Source: Arcuatula senhousia (Eukaryota > Mollusca > Bivalvia > Mytilida > Mytilidae). Taken from it: DNA of 64,000 nucleotides. The stretch is taken from positions 2,666,001 through 2,730,000 of the forward strand of contig OZ020311.1 of the NCBI GenBank assembly GCA_963971305.1. The letters are read 5' to 3'. Within the stretch, counting starts at the first letter, position 1, and every line of letters starts with the position of its first letter. This document shows, piece by piece, positions 1-15,200 of the stretch. The position numbers and the translations under genes were made by a program. Below the pieces are notes generated by a model. The model ran no database searches. It was not told where the DNA came from and worked only from the letters and a program-made list of their open reading frames with translations.

Positions 1-33
1 TGCAGTGTAGCAAAAATTAGTTAACTGTGAAAA

Positions 34-299
34 TTACTCATAAACAGTACTTTCTATTTTTGGTCGCTGGAAATCTGATATCTGGCAGATATTCTCGTTT
101 ACAACAAAATAATGATACTTGCCTCCAGGTGAGATGTCTTCTATGGTTGGTCTCTGGAACTTTTCAAGGATACAACTCCCGTCTCTGGCTGATATCCTTC
201 TAGTTCTCATCTCAGGACTGGCACTATCCATGCTAGAGGTCAGCACTGTTGTCTTAAAGGGGGCGCTACTGGTACAGGAACTTTGGGACAGTATGGTAG
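34..299 (-). CDS. unc80: UNC80 exon 41 of this window (3' limit uncertain)
   Basis: The acceptor CTTCTGTAG joins in phase 1 and encodes ATILSQSSCTSSAPFK, then ARDGSCILEKFQRPTIED. The frame runs to TAA at 34-36, which could be the end of the protein. A non-canonical GC donor (GAG|GCAAGT) at about 123 would instead splice onward beyond the left edge. Vertebrate UNC80 continues for several hundred weakly conserved residues here. Confidence 0.6.
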
Positions 300-3200
300 C
301 TACAGAAGTGTGCAAATATATGAAACAAGTAAATCATAATCTGAATGAAAAAGATGGTACAAAGGGTTTCTTCAATGATCATGTCAATTAACATTTAAAA
401 TTTCAAATGGGAATTCAAAGAGATCCTAATTACGCTTAACTTTAGATTTTTCTTTTATTGAATTAGGGTTATCTCCCATTGACCACTCAAGAATCATGTT
501 GTTGCCATTTAAAAATCTAAAAAAAAGTTTATTTTTTTTTAATTGGATTAATATAAGGGTCCTTTCTTCAAAATTTTCATTAGTAATGCCTAATATGAGA
601 ACATTAAATTATCATGTTTTAAAGGTTAAATAACCAGTATACTGAATTTTACTTTTTCACACCTTTTAACATTTTAACTGATACCTGCTTGCCCCCTCGA
701 CAATACTTGAAAGTGATAACTTGTAACAAGTAACAATGTTGAATTTCTTGCAAGAATTTTAAAAAAATGTTTAGGCCTGGAACATCTGTCATGCTTATAT
801 AATCTTGTGCTGATATTTTTGCCTGATCTTTTCCTAAACATTGTATTTGACAGTGACATAAGCAAGTAGCAATTCATTTTTTAAACATTATCTACAATAT
901 AACATTTTGGCCTGCTTAAATTTTTAAAACAGTTGATACCTTTGCTTGCTCTCTTGCCAATATTAGCCAGTGAGGGTTTGTGAGCAGACATGATTGTCTC
1001 TGGGTTTACATCTGTGACGCTAGCATGCCTCCTGTGGTCATTGAACTGTGACCTGTCTGTTGTCATGGTACACGTCCTTGACCTGTATTCTCCAGCCACT
1101 ATAATGAGTAAGAGAGAAATATTAGTATTTGAAATAATTAGGTATTAATGAATTGGGAGATGGGGTGGGAGTTATGAGGCAGGGTCCCCACTTGACGACA
1201 ATTTCTCAATCTGCTATTAGTATATAAGGTTCAGAATAATTCTAAAAACAAAAGATCAATCAAGTTTAACAGTATTGGAACAAATTTGCTAAAACAAAAG
1301 CTAAATTCTGAATGTATCTCACTTCATTGTTTAAGGTCAGAAATGGTGAAATGATTTTTAGTCTTTAAGTTACAGACAACATAATTTTCATTACTATGAA
1401 GTTTTGCTTGCCTTTTTATTTTTTTACTCTGACCAATCATTCTCCTGCAACTACAAATAGTAAGAGAACAATATCAATATTTGAAATAAGAAAGTACTAG
1501 TGAATGGGGAGATGGGGTGGCAGTTATAAGGCAGGGTCCCCACTTGAAATCTATTTCTCGATCTGCTTTTAGTATATAAGGTTCAGAATAATTCTAAAAA
1601 CAATAAATAAATCAAGTTTAACAGTATTGGAACATACTTGCTTAAACAGAAGCTAAATTCTAAATGTATCTCAATTCATTGTTTAAGGTCAGAAATGGTG
1701 TAACAATTTATAATCTTTAAGTTACAGACTTCATAATCTGTCATTACTTACCATATGTATTTTTTTACTCTGACGAATCAAGGCACACTCAAGTATATGT
1801 GTTCTCTTGGTAGAGTAAGAAATCACCTCCAAAGATTACAGAAATTATATCACGTGATGCTCATATGTATTAAAGTGAGAAAAAATAGTTAAATAAAAAA
1901 TAGAATCCAATTTTCTTATGGATTTCTTTCATACCTGCTCCAATGGCAGCAATATCTTCTTTGATCTGTTGTAATTCTACAGCTAGGACTAGTATAACAC
2001 TCGCATTACATTTAGGATGCTGGAAACTGTATCCCTGTAGCTTATCTTTGATTGTCTGCTGGAGATAATATTCTTGGGCCATGTCACAGTTAACCTTCAT
2101 CATCTAAAAACAGACGATGAGCAAGCTCATTTAGGATAGTTCCAATCATGAAGGAAAAAATTATAAGTCCATGGAAGACATTGTTGCCTGCGTCTTAAAA
2201 TATTTGGTAAACAGATAAGTTACAGCTATAAATGGCTTTACACTATATAGTACAATAGGAGGATGCCAAATATCAAGAGGCTGTGTCATGTAGTTCCTTG
2301 GAAAACTGTGACGGAAATTTTTGTAACGCCACAGGACGCTGGATGACGCAAGATGATAAGACGACAGATTATGTCAAAGTGACTCCCATAGGTCACTTTG
2401 CAGGTAACATAATAAAACCCCTAACTAAATTCAACAATTAAAACTTAAAATATAAAATGAACCTATTGTCATGCTTAACCCAGGAAAATTGATACCCAAC
2501 AAATAATAATAAAATCACAGTACTTTACCTTAAACTGTATAAATGGATGTAGCAGTAGATAAAGAGATGGTCTGTATGTTACTATGAAGTCTAAAAACTT
2601 CCAGAATGGCAGAGACACTGAAAATGTACAACAATTCTATAAATAGTTGCATGCATCAAATTTACTAATATTCACATACAATAAAGTTAATAGTTTTGAC
2701 ATAAATTTTAAGGTCATTACATGTAACACATTATATTTTAGACCATTGCAATTGTCCATAGTGCCTAGTTTTAAAAATTCCCACATCTTATGAATTCAAG
2801 TCTGGATTTTCAAGCTTTTTACAAACTAACATTACTTTTACCATATATCTACTAAGTAACAAGGGTAAAAATCACCAAACTTGATAGATTAATTATTCTG
2901 TTAAATATTGATATGTTTACTACAAACCTTTTCCTTTAGAGACCATGTCCTGTATACACCTGGCTACCTTGTGCCACTCTGATGACAACATCTTGTCAAA
3001 ACATGACATCAATATCTCCAGACCTAAAATACAAGAAAATACAGATATAACAAGTTTATAGAGATTAATAAGCCACTACAAAATACACTCCTACAATATA
3101 CACGCTGGTCAGTTTTAATAGCATAGGAAACATGATGAAATCCTCAACTATAAGAGAGATAATACAGATATGCGAGTTGTTTTTGAAAATTACAAACCCA

Positions 3201-6200
3201 GACTGTAAATCTCAACAAGGCAACTCTCTTAGGCAGCAGTAATTGACAAGTGATTTATAGCAATGTATCTTCACCAGTGCAAAAGAGCCACTCTGCCATG
3301 AAGCTGTTGACTGGTTTACCTCCTAGAAATGTGACATGAAAACCCATTCAACATCCTGATGTTTATCCAGGGAGTGACTGGTTTACCTACCTAGAAATGC
3401 TACATGAAGTACCAGTTCATTAACCTGATGTTATCCAGGTGGTGACTGGTTTACCTACCTGGAAATGCTACATGAAGGACCAGTTCATTATCCTGCCATT
3501 TATCCAGGTGGTGACTGGTTTACTTACCTAGAAATGCTACATGAAGGACCAGTTCATTATCCTGCCGTTTATCCAGGTGGTGTGAGAAGCTACTACAGCG
3601 ATGGTTCTCTGACATAGAGAGGTGATGGTGATGACCTGGTTTCTGGTTCGTACTGTTATGATGGCTATGGTTTGCTCCTGGTGGGGGAGGGCTCAGCATG
3701 TTCAGGACCATGGACAGGGCGTAGTTCACATCACAGTGTCTCAGACGTGGAGTTTCTAAAATGATAATATTTCCTTTTATTTTTCAAGTGTTTTTTTAGC
3801 TAGAATGTTTACTCACTATTTCTTATGAAGCAAGTGTGTGTGTGTGTGTGTTGGTGTTGAACGCCCTTTATTGATGCACCTGGGCAATGTAGGGAGGTCA
3901 GTCTTAATAGTGGAGGAAACGGGAGTACCCGGAGGAAACCACCGACCTTAGGCCGGTAACTGACAAACCCAATCACATACAGTTGGGGAGGTCCCTTTTT
4001 TGTTAAATACAAACAGGACTTGAACACCAGCTGAGAGGTGATCGGCTAGTGATCAATAGTGTGGTATTTAAACCTGTGCTTAAGACCACTCGGCCACCCA
4101 GGCCCCCTTTTAAAATGCCTTAAAAAAGTCAGGATCATTGTGATCTTTAATATCTCCTATGTGTCTTAGTGTTGTTTTGTCTTTTCTACTTGGGACATTG
4201 AGATTAATCATCTAAGTTTGCTAGTTATGTCATTACATTTGTACCTTTATTTATATACTAGTTTATATCTAAAATGTTTTTATGCTTAAATTTTTTAAAC
4301 TTTTTTTTATGCTGATCTTATTTTATAATAAGAAAACCACCTTAAATAAAATCCCTAATGTTAAGAGAGGGTGTTTCTAATGTTGACTTTTAATTTATGA
4401 TTAATTTATAATTTAATGTAAAATGTCTTTGATTTATTCAACTCATCGTCACCAATTTTTATAATTACCTCTTCTGCCGGATCCCATCCTAATACACAGG
4501 GGTAGAATAAAGTTGACCATCACACTAACTGAACGATCAGGAGATACAGTGAACTGGGATACGGTACTGATCACCTGCTCAAGGTTGAACTGGTCCTAAA
4601 AAAAAATTAATTTCATTAGTTACACGATATATTACATTTACAGTTAAAAAAAATGATGATAACGTGGAGAGCTCTTTTGCCTGGTTTAACCCACCATCTG
4701 TATCTCTATCTAAAAGCCTGTACAAAGTCATTACCATTGCAATTCTTTCTGCTCCAGTCGTTTCTTCAAAAAAAGTAGATAGAAACTGTTTTCCCTTCTG
4801 GAGCAGTTGGATTGACCCTTGTTGTAATGTGGGTTTATACTGCTGGTTGTAGTTTAGTTGTTTGTGTGTATGTTTAATTTGTTATGTGCATTTTCTCTGT
4901 AGTTGTCTGGTGGTTTTCTCTTAGCCTCACCAGAAAACTGACATTTAAATGTTTCATTACTTTTCTGTTCAAATCCATACTTGACTAGCAAACAAATAAC
5001 AAACATGGCTACTACATGTATATACCCCAAATGTCTGCAAATGTATGGCATGAAGTTTGATATCTGCACAGAAGGATAAAGTCATAGTTTTATAATGGAA
5101 TAAGGAATGAAATGTTGTTTTCCAAGACCACTTAGTATCTTACCCCTAATGCCTGCATCTGCATGGCCACAAGTTTGATAACAGCACAGCAGAAAGATGG
5201 TGGTGTCGTGTGGCAGATCTGGTCACTACGGAGACTGCCAGGCATAGTCAGACTGTCAGGAAATACTGGTCCACCAGGACCACAGAGTACAATACTTAGT
5301 AAAGCATTGACCAAGGTCTGTAATTAATTCATGAAATATTTGAGATTAATTGATTTGCTATACACAGTAAAGACAATTAAAGTTTGTTTTTGCCTTGTTT
5401 TTTTTGTTTTTTTCAGTAGTTTCAGAGGAGTTGCACTGGCAAGATGATAAATGAGGATTTTCAGCAATTCCTAAGTTCGAAGGGCCATAACTCCCACAAA
5501 AATTTGAGGATCAAAATTTCCTGGTAACATGCACAACTACAAATGGTGTAATTTCTTTATACCAACTTTCGTTGAATTTGGTTCAGTAGTTTTAGAGGAG
5601 TTGCGCTGACAAACTTTGTGACGGACAGACGGACGGACACGACAAAAAACAATATGTCTCCCCACAAAAATGGGGGGAGACATAATGAACTATACTTAGA
5701 GTATCACTGAACAAGGTCTGGAATGATACAAGTCATAGATTATTGGATGTTATAAATGAACTGATGCAATTGATGCACAATTCAATACCTAATAAAGCAA
5801 TGACCAATGTCCGCAATCGAATAATTCACATTCAAACCAATTGAAATATCATACGTTTGATTAAAATAAATCCATATATGTATTCTACAAAAGGCAATGC
5901 AGTGTTTTTGTGCGACACTCATTTCTACCTAGGTATCAAATACCTTGCCATTATAAACTAACTTGTGAATTTACACCCAAAATAGGTCAAAGACAGAAAT
6001 GGCCCAATTTCGCTTAACAGGAAGTATTTGAGCCACAGACCTGAAATCGAATCCCATGTTATGGAAGCACATGCTGATGCTGCATACCAAATATCAAGAG
6101 GCTGTGATTAGTAGTTGCTGAAAAAACTGTTATGAATGTTTTTTGACTGCCACCCGCCCATCCACCCGCCCTGTCTGCCGGCTTTCTGCCCAACATTTTA

Positions 6201-9200
6201 TAACCTGGACTTTCACTAGTGAAATCCTGCGAATACAGTATACAGGTATTCAACTTGAATACATATGTAATTTATTCTTTTAAGAAACATATTTTTATTT
6301 CCATAAGACTTATCATAATACAAGATGCACAAAACATAAGACTGCTACAGAACAAAATCAAAATCATGCATGGTCAATTCTAGGATGTACAACACAAATA
6401 TTCAGTCGTTCTCTAAACATTCTCTTTTTTTTTTGTTTTCAAGCCATTAAAAATCTCAATTTGAAATGTCAAAATTGTAAAATTTTAAGCTTCATTCACT
6501 CAAAGCAGGTGAAGGTTTCAGTTTGAATTTGTGATTCTGGTTGTGTATATTTGATTTAACCCATTATAATCTTTAAACAAGAATTCTGCTGATTAGTCTA
6601 GGAGGGACAAATTATAACATGGTTTACAAGGCATTATGTAAGAAGACAATAAGATGTTGAAATGGGACTATCAGATGCAATTTAAAAATCCATAATGTAA
6701 AACAGCCAGCTAAGGCTTCAATGTGGCCAGTGGTAACTGTTCTCCTTTGTGCAATTGACCAAAGTTGAAAACTATAAAATATAATATTGTTGTAATTTTA
6801 TCCCTTACTAAAATAATTTGAAATGCCTATATGTTGATATTAAACTTAAGAACACTGAAGTACACAGAAGTATTTTCACACTGTAAAGAGACTTAAGAGA
6901 TCACCACAACTATACATAGGGGCCACATATTAGGAGACACACCCATGCACCATGCCAATGTACCTTAAGGTGGGGTAGGTGTGCTATGTACTGAAACTTC
7001 CTCAATGTAAGGAATACACCTAGTAAAAGTAACATTTGCATGAACAAAAACAAACGATATAGCAACAAAGCTTAAAGGTAAGTTATATTACAACTTTTAT
7101 CTTATTGAAAATAATACTTCTGACCAAAATACTGTGTGAAATGTGATGAAGAGTGAAAAAATTGAAAACATTAAAACATTAATTGCTGAAATGTAAAACA
7201 ACTATACATTTATGTTATAAAGAATTACCTTTCAACAGGTTGGCTGCAGCATCCCACTCTGCTTGTCTCTGTAAAACAAAGAGCACAGCTTTTGGAAATT
7301 GCCTGCAAATCCAGTTGTGGTTGGCCTATAACTTTTCAAATTTAGACCAAGTACTTTCCTTGAATACTTTTGGTTTTCAACCTTCCAACGCTGCTAATGA
7401 GAGGTTATTCCTTGAATCAGCATAACCAAATTAGCAAAGTTTACTCATGCTTTGGTATTTTGTGTATAAAGTTAAATGAAATTGAATAAGTTGTGTGTTT
7501 GAGATACATGTATGTAGGCAAAAATGCATGTGATTTTATACATATACGGCCTTATTTATAGATTTTGTGACGGTTTAATAATAATATTAAGTTTTTCTAA
7601 AGCAGAAGTATATTTTTACCCTCAATGATGACTTCTTGGAGATTTTGTTGAAGAGTCTGTCAAGCCTCCTAAGGATAAGATTTAATCCAGGTCTCACAGA
7701 CTCTTGTTTCCAGTCAGTTATGGGGAGGACCTCTACCATGTATCTGTGAAGATAGATATATGTTAAATGTTCATGATTGTTTTTTTAGTAATTTTATCAG
7801 TCTTCTGAACACCCCATTTTCCCTAATCTGTCTCACAATGGTTTTGCAACAGAGAGGAAGGTTTGGCTCCATAAAACTTAGTTCAAATCCATTTATTGTA
7901 AGATGTCTGTTTCATGTCAAAATATTGTGGTCTTCAATTTTCAAGTGTTCTTCCCTATTGGCCAACCTTTTTTTAAAAAACAAAATGAGCATATATGTAC
8001 ATGTAAGAAAACTAAATATTGCAAACGGGGAGAAAATGTATGATATTCTCAAAAGCAGCATTGTTAAAAGTAATGAAAAGAAGACTTTGTGTGCAGAAGG
8101 CTTTGCTCATTTTATTTAAACCAACTCATACTTGAAAAAAAAACTTTAAATTATTTTGCAAACCAAAAAAGTAATACTATAGCCAGCCCACAAAAGGATA
8201 CTCCCCACTTCATATTGGACTGCCAAAAATATTCAAGTCCAATTATCTCCCTAAAGTGATATCTTTCTTTATGCACATCTACATGTGATGTACTTCTTTT
8301 GTGTAAAGTTTCATCAAAATCTGTTGAGAGGTTTATAAGGTATTGTGCTTACAAGGTCTCCCATCCAATACTGTATTTAAAAAGTCTAAGTCCAATTATC
8401 TCCCCTGAAAGATATCTGAGAGTGAAGAAAATTCTTCATGCACATCTACATGTAATGCACTTCCTTCATGTAAAGTTTCATCAAAATCTGTTCAGCAGTT
8501 TAGAAGGAGTTGGGCTTACAAGGTATGATGGACAGACACTGAGACAGGCTGATTCTTTTATCCCCCCAAACTTGTTTTTCTAAATTTTTGCTTCACTACA
8601 AATTTTTACTGATTCTGCTAAAATTAAAAAGATAAAACAGTTTGTCTATATTTTTACCTCTGCAGGTCGGAACATCCAAATGTAGCAGCATCATAAATAG
8701 CCAGCTTTAACAGGGTGTTTCCAGGAGTAGCAGTATTGTGTATAAAAGTCATGAAATAAGTACCATGTGTAACACCAAGAGGACCCTTTGAGTGTGTGTG
8801 TGTGTGTGTTGGTGTTTAACGCCCTGCAATGACGCACCTGGGCCATGTAGGGCAGTTAGTTTTAATGGTGGAGGAAATCAGAGTACACGGAGGAAACCAC
8901 AGACCTGGGGCAGGTAACTGACAAACCCAATCACATACCGTTGGGGAAGTCCCTTTTTTGTTAAATACAAACGAGACTCAAACACCAGCTGAGAGGTGAT
9001 CAGCTAGTGATAAATAGTGTGGTATTTAAACCAGCGTCTAAGACCACTAGGCCACCCAGACCCTTGAGGACCCTTTGAACAGAAACACCAACACATAAAT
9101 TCATGTCATAAGTCTAATCCTACCTTTGCAAACCAGAACACCCAAGAGTTGCAGCATCATATGGAGCCAGCTTTAACAGGGTGTGAGCAATCTCAGCCAG

Positions 9201-12200
9201 TCTCTGTTAATATAAAATAAAATAAATGTTCATAAGAAAATGAAGTTATTCAGATGTGGGCTATCTTAGCTAGTCTTTGTAAATGTAAAATATGATAAAA
9301 ATAAATGTTCATGAGAAAATTAATTTTATCAGGGTGTGGGCAAGTCTCTAATCATACTATGTATACTGTAAACCATGGCTACAAACTTTCACGGTTTCAT
9401 TATATAGGAAGTTTTCACGAAGACAAACATTCCCAGTTTTCGAGATTCGTTTAATGAATACAACTCCTCAATGACTTATTCATGACTACAAACTTTCGCG
9501 GATGTAAAGTGCTCGCGAATCCTGCGAACGTTTGTCGCACGCAAAAGTTAATTGGTTTACAGTAGTTTTTACACAATGCTATTCAGTTCTGTTTAAATTG
9601 GCTTTTTACTTATAGCTAGAGTGCCATGTACAAGTCTAATGATAACCAATCATGTGTAATAGGTTTAAAATTTTGCCACCACTTTGTTTTAATTTTTCTG
9701 TGAACATGGACCTAAACATTCTACATACGTTATGAGATTTGAAGTCCAGAAGATCTGGAGGTCTGAATGTTGGATCTGCTATAATTCTCCTCAGCTCCTT
9801 AAGTCTGCTTTGACATGTAGCATAGAAGCCTGCAATAACATTCAGTAGGATATCTCTTGGTTTACGGAAATCATTCTTCATGTCCGTGTCGTCTAGGTCA
9901 TGGACGTAGGTCTTCTTTCTTCCTTCTTCCATGTGACGACTGAAACAATAAAAGTCTTTAAGCTATCTATGCAGTAAATATGCATACATGATACCAATAT
10001 CTCTTCTTCTTTAAAATGATACATGCTACAATTAATGTTAATTAGGCTTGGCACTTTAAGCACTATAGTAGTGTCTAGTTTAGTTTGAATGTCTTAAAAT
10101 ATTCTGAATTTTTTTTACCAGTCATAATGCTTTTTCAATAAATACAAAGGGACGACAAAATGCATTAAGCTACTTTTTGTTAGCAATTCTTTTTCATTCA
10201 TTTCTTATATATTTCGTAATTTTGGTACATTTGTAATACTTAAGAAACAGACCTGAAATGAAATCATACCGTATGGGACCCCATTCTGATGCTACATACA
10301 AAATATTATTAAGCTGAAATAGGTAGTTAGTGAGAAATCTGTATTAAAAATATTTTCAACGTAAGCAGCCTGACATTCACCCGTAGCTAGAAATGTTTGA
10401 GGGGGGGGGGGTTGATCCAGGGTTCAATTTTCAAAATTTTCCTCTTTTCAATAGTGCTTAAACAAATTTTAGCTTGTTTTTACCTATATTTTTCTATTTT
10501 TTCGTCCAAGGGGGGGGGCACCCCCCTGGCTACGGGTATGAATTTATAACCACAATTTTCTCTTTCAGAAATTTGGCTACAAATAATGTTGTATTGAAAT
10601 TTCATTGTGATAAGACACACATACTTGAGGTATATTTTACTTCATACTTTCATTGAGGTCACATGCCTTTTCTAATGAAATTTCAATTTTTTTAACCATT
10701 AAGGAATGTGTCCATGAGACATGGATGCCCCTGCTGGTATCAAACAGGAAGTAGAAGCCAACAGGTCTGAAAGACGCTATGGATGTACGGTTTATGAGAA
10801 AAGTTTGACAGAGATTCATACATATGGATGGACGGACATGAGTAAAACTTTATGCCACTCTGCATAATAAAAAGACTGAAAGTTATCACAATAAAGCCAT
10901 TGAGTTGAAGATGATGATTAGCTTCGAAGGAGCCACTATACATGTATTAGAACGAGGAAACATGAACCCTACCTTGCATGAGAATCTTCTCTGTCGTCAT
11001 AGTAACTGGTGCCACCCAGCGGTGAGTGGTTACTGGTGGCCTTAGCAGAGGATTTCTCCATGTCTAATTGTCTCTGAGGAAGACTCATGTTTCTATAAAA
11101 CAAAAGTTTCCAAAATCATTGACTTGCTCATTATTTTGCATTCAATTGTGTCAAGAAGTATGTTTTGAAAAATTTGCATATAATGCATGTCTGTTGCAAC
11201 AAGAATAAAATGCTTACTTTTGCAGAGCACCTGAGTTTCCTTTTGTTCGTTCAGAGTTTGTGCTTCAAACTATTGTGTCATATCTTTTGTTATGATTTAA
11301 ATGTCATGTGATTTGAATTCCTCATTTTAAAGAGGGTTTAATTTGAATGTTAGAAATGGGGACTTTTTCACATTCCTCTGCTTTAATCCATTCAAGTGCA
11401 ATAAAAAAATTTCAACAATTTCCAAGTTTTTTCTCTGACCTTTGTTTTTCTTAGCTTTCTGCAGAACAATTTACCTTGTAAAGTATTCACTACAACACAA
11501 CAGAGCCCTCATGGCAATGGCTACATTATTGATGACAGTGATTTCAGATCTGACGTACCTTGTAAAGTATTCACTACAACACAACAGAGCCCTCATGGCG
11601 ATGGCTACATTATTGATGACGGTTATCTCAGATCTGACGTACCTTGTAAAGTATTCACTACAGCACAACAGAGCCCTCATGGCAATGGCTACATTATTGA
11701 TGACAGTAATCTCAGATCTGACGTACCTTGTAAAGTATTCACTACAACACAACAGAGCCCTCATGGCTATGGCTACATTATTGATGACAGTGATCTCAGA
11801 TCTGACGTACCTTGTAAAGTATTCACTACAACACAACAGAGCCCTCATGGCGATGGCTACATTATTGATGACAGTAGTCTCAGATCTGACGTACCTTGTA
11901 AAGTATTCACTACAACACAACAGAGCCCTCATGGCGATGGCTACATTATTGATGACAGTGATCTCAGATCTGACGTACCTTGTAAAGTATTCACTACAAC
12001 ACAACAGAGCCCTCATGGCAATGGCTACATTATTGATGACGGTGATTTCAGATCTGACGTACCTTGTAAAGTATTCACTACAACACAACAAAGCCCTCAT
12101 GGCGATGGCTACATTATTGATGACAGTGATTTCAGATCTGACGTACCTTGTAAAGTATTCACTACAACACAACAGAGCCCTCATGGCTATGGCTACATTA

Positions 12201-15200
12201 TTGATGACAGTAATCTCAGATCTGACGTACCTTGTAAAGTATTCACTACAACACAACAGAGCCCTCATGGCGATGGCTACATTATTGATGACAGTGATTT
12301 CAGATCTGACCTACCTTGTAAAGTATTCACTACAACACAACAGAGCCCTCATGGCTATGGCTACATTATTGATGACAGTAATCTCAGATCTGACGTACCT
12401 TGTAAAGTATTCACTACAACACAACAGAGCCCTCATGGCGATGGCTACATTATTGATGACAGTGATTTCAGATCTGACCTACCTTGTAAAGTATTCACTA
12501 CAACACAACAGAGCCCTCATGGCAATGGCTACATTATTGATGACAGTGATTTCAGATCTGACCTACCTTGTAAAGTATTCACTACAACACAACAGAGCCC
12601 TCATGGCAATGGCTACATTATTGATGACAGTGATTTCAGATCTGACGTACCTTGTAAAGTATTCACTACAACACAACAGAGCCCTCATGGCTATGGCTAC
12701 ATTACTGATGACAGTGATTTCAGATCTGACGTACCTTGTAAAGTATTCACTACAACACAACAGAGCCCTCATGGCTATGGCTACATTATTGATGACAGTG
12801 ATTTCAGATCTGACGTACCTTGTAAAGTATTCACTACAACACAACAGAGCCCTCATGGCAATGGCTACATTATTGATGACAGTGATTTCAGATCTGACGT
12901 ACCTTGTAAAGTATTCACTACAACACAACAGAGCCCTCATGGCTATGGCTACATTATTGATGACAGTGATTTCAGATCTGACCTACCTTGTAAAGTATTC
13001 ACTACAACACAACAGAGCCCTCATGGCGATGGCCACATTATTGATGACAGTGATCTCAGATATGACGTACCTTGTAAAGTATTCACTACAACACAACAGA
13101 GCCCTCATGGCGATGGCCACATTATTGATGACAGTGATTTCAGATCTGACGTACCTTGTAAAGTATTCACTACAACACAACAGAGCCCTCATGGCGATGG
13201 CCACATTATTGATGACAGTGATCTCAGATCTGACGTACCTTGTAAAGTATTCACTACAACACAACAGAGCCCTCATGGCTATGGCTACATTATTGATGAC
13301 AGTGATTTCAGATCTGACGTACCTTGTAAAGTATTCACTACAACACAACAGAGCCCTCATGGCGATGGCTACATTATTGATGACAGTTATCTCAGATCTG
13401 AAGTACCTTGTAAAGTATTCACTACAACACAACAGAGCTCTCATGGTGATGGCTACATTATTGATGACAGTGATCTCAGATCTGACGTACCTTGTAAAGT
13501 ATTCACTACAACACAACAGAGCCCTCATGGTGATGGCAACATTACTGATGACAGTGATTTCAGATCTGACGTACCTTGTAAAGTATTCACTACAACACAA
13601 CAGAGCCCTCATAGCAATGGCTACATTATAGATGACAGTGATTTCAGATCTGACGTACCTTGTAAAGTATTCACTACAACACAACAGAGCCCTCATGGCG
13701 ATGGCCACATTATTGATGACAGTGATCTCAGATCTGACGTACCTTGTAAAGTATTCACTACAACACAACAGAGCCCTCATGGCGATGGCTACATTACTGA
13801 TGACAGTGATCTCAGATCTGACGTACCTTGTAAAGTATTCACTTCAACACAACAGAGCTCTCATGGTGATGGCTACATTATTGATGACAGTGATTTCAGA
13901 TCTGACGTACCTTGTAAAGTATTCACTACAACACAACAGAGCCCTCATGATGATGGCTACATTATTGATGACAGTGATCTCAGATCTGACTTACCTTGTA
14001 AAGTATTCACTACAACACAACAGAGCCCTCATGGCGATGGCTACGTTACTGATGACAGTTATCTCAGATCTGACGTACCTTGTAAAGTATTCAATACAAC
14101 ACAACAGAGCCCTCATGGCGATGGCTACGTTATTGATGACAGTGATTTCAGATCTGACGTACCTTGTAAAATATTCACTACAACGTACACAACAGAGCCC
14201 TCATGGCGATGGCTACATTATTGATGACAGTGATCTCAGATCTGACGTACCTTGTAAAGTATTCACTACAACACAACAGAGCCCTAATGGCGATGGCTAC
14301 ATTATTGATGACAGTGATTTCAGATCTGACGTACCTTGTAAAGTATTCACTACAGCACAACAGAGCCCTCATGGCGATGGCTACATTACTGATGACAGTG
14401 ATTTCAGATCTGACGTACCTTGTAAAGTATTCACTACAACACAACAGAGCCCTCATGGCGATGGCTACATTATTGATGACAGTGATTTCAGATCTGACGT
14501 ACCTTGTAAAGTATTCACTACAACACAACAGAGCCCTCATGGCGATGGCTACATTATTGATGACAGTGATTTCAGATCTGACGTACCTTGTAAAGTATTC
14601 ACTACAACACAACAGAGCCCTCATGGCGATGGCTACATTACTGGTGACAGTGATTTCAGATCTGACGTACCTTGTAAAGTATTCACTACAACACAACAGA
14701 GCCCTCATGGCGATGGCTACATTATTGATGACAGTGATTTCAGATCTGACGTACCTTGTAAAGTATTCACTACAACACAACAGAGCCCTCATGGTGATGG
14801 CTACATTATTGATGACAGTGATTTCAGATCTGACGTACCTTGTAAAGTATTCACTACAACACAACAGAGCCCTCATGGCTATGGCTACATTATTGATGAC
14901 GGTGATTTCAGATCTGACGTACCTTGTAAAGTATTCACTACAACACAACAGAGCCCTCATGGCGATGGCTACATTATTGATGACAGTGATCTCAGATCTG
15001 ACCTACCTTGTAAAGTATTCACTACAACACAACAGAGCTCTCATGGCTATGGCTACATTATTGATGACAGTGATTTCAGATCTGACGTACCTTGTAAAGT
15101 ATTCACTACAACACAACAGAGCCCTCATGGCGATGGCTACATTACTGATGACAGTTATCTCAGATCCGACGTACCTTGTAAAGTATTCACTACAACACAA

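Noticed and set aside
7760..8119. 119-codon plus-strand ORF
   Set aside because: It lies in an UNC80 intron, is composed of common residues for AT-rich DNA, and has no recognisable domain.
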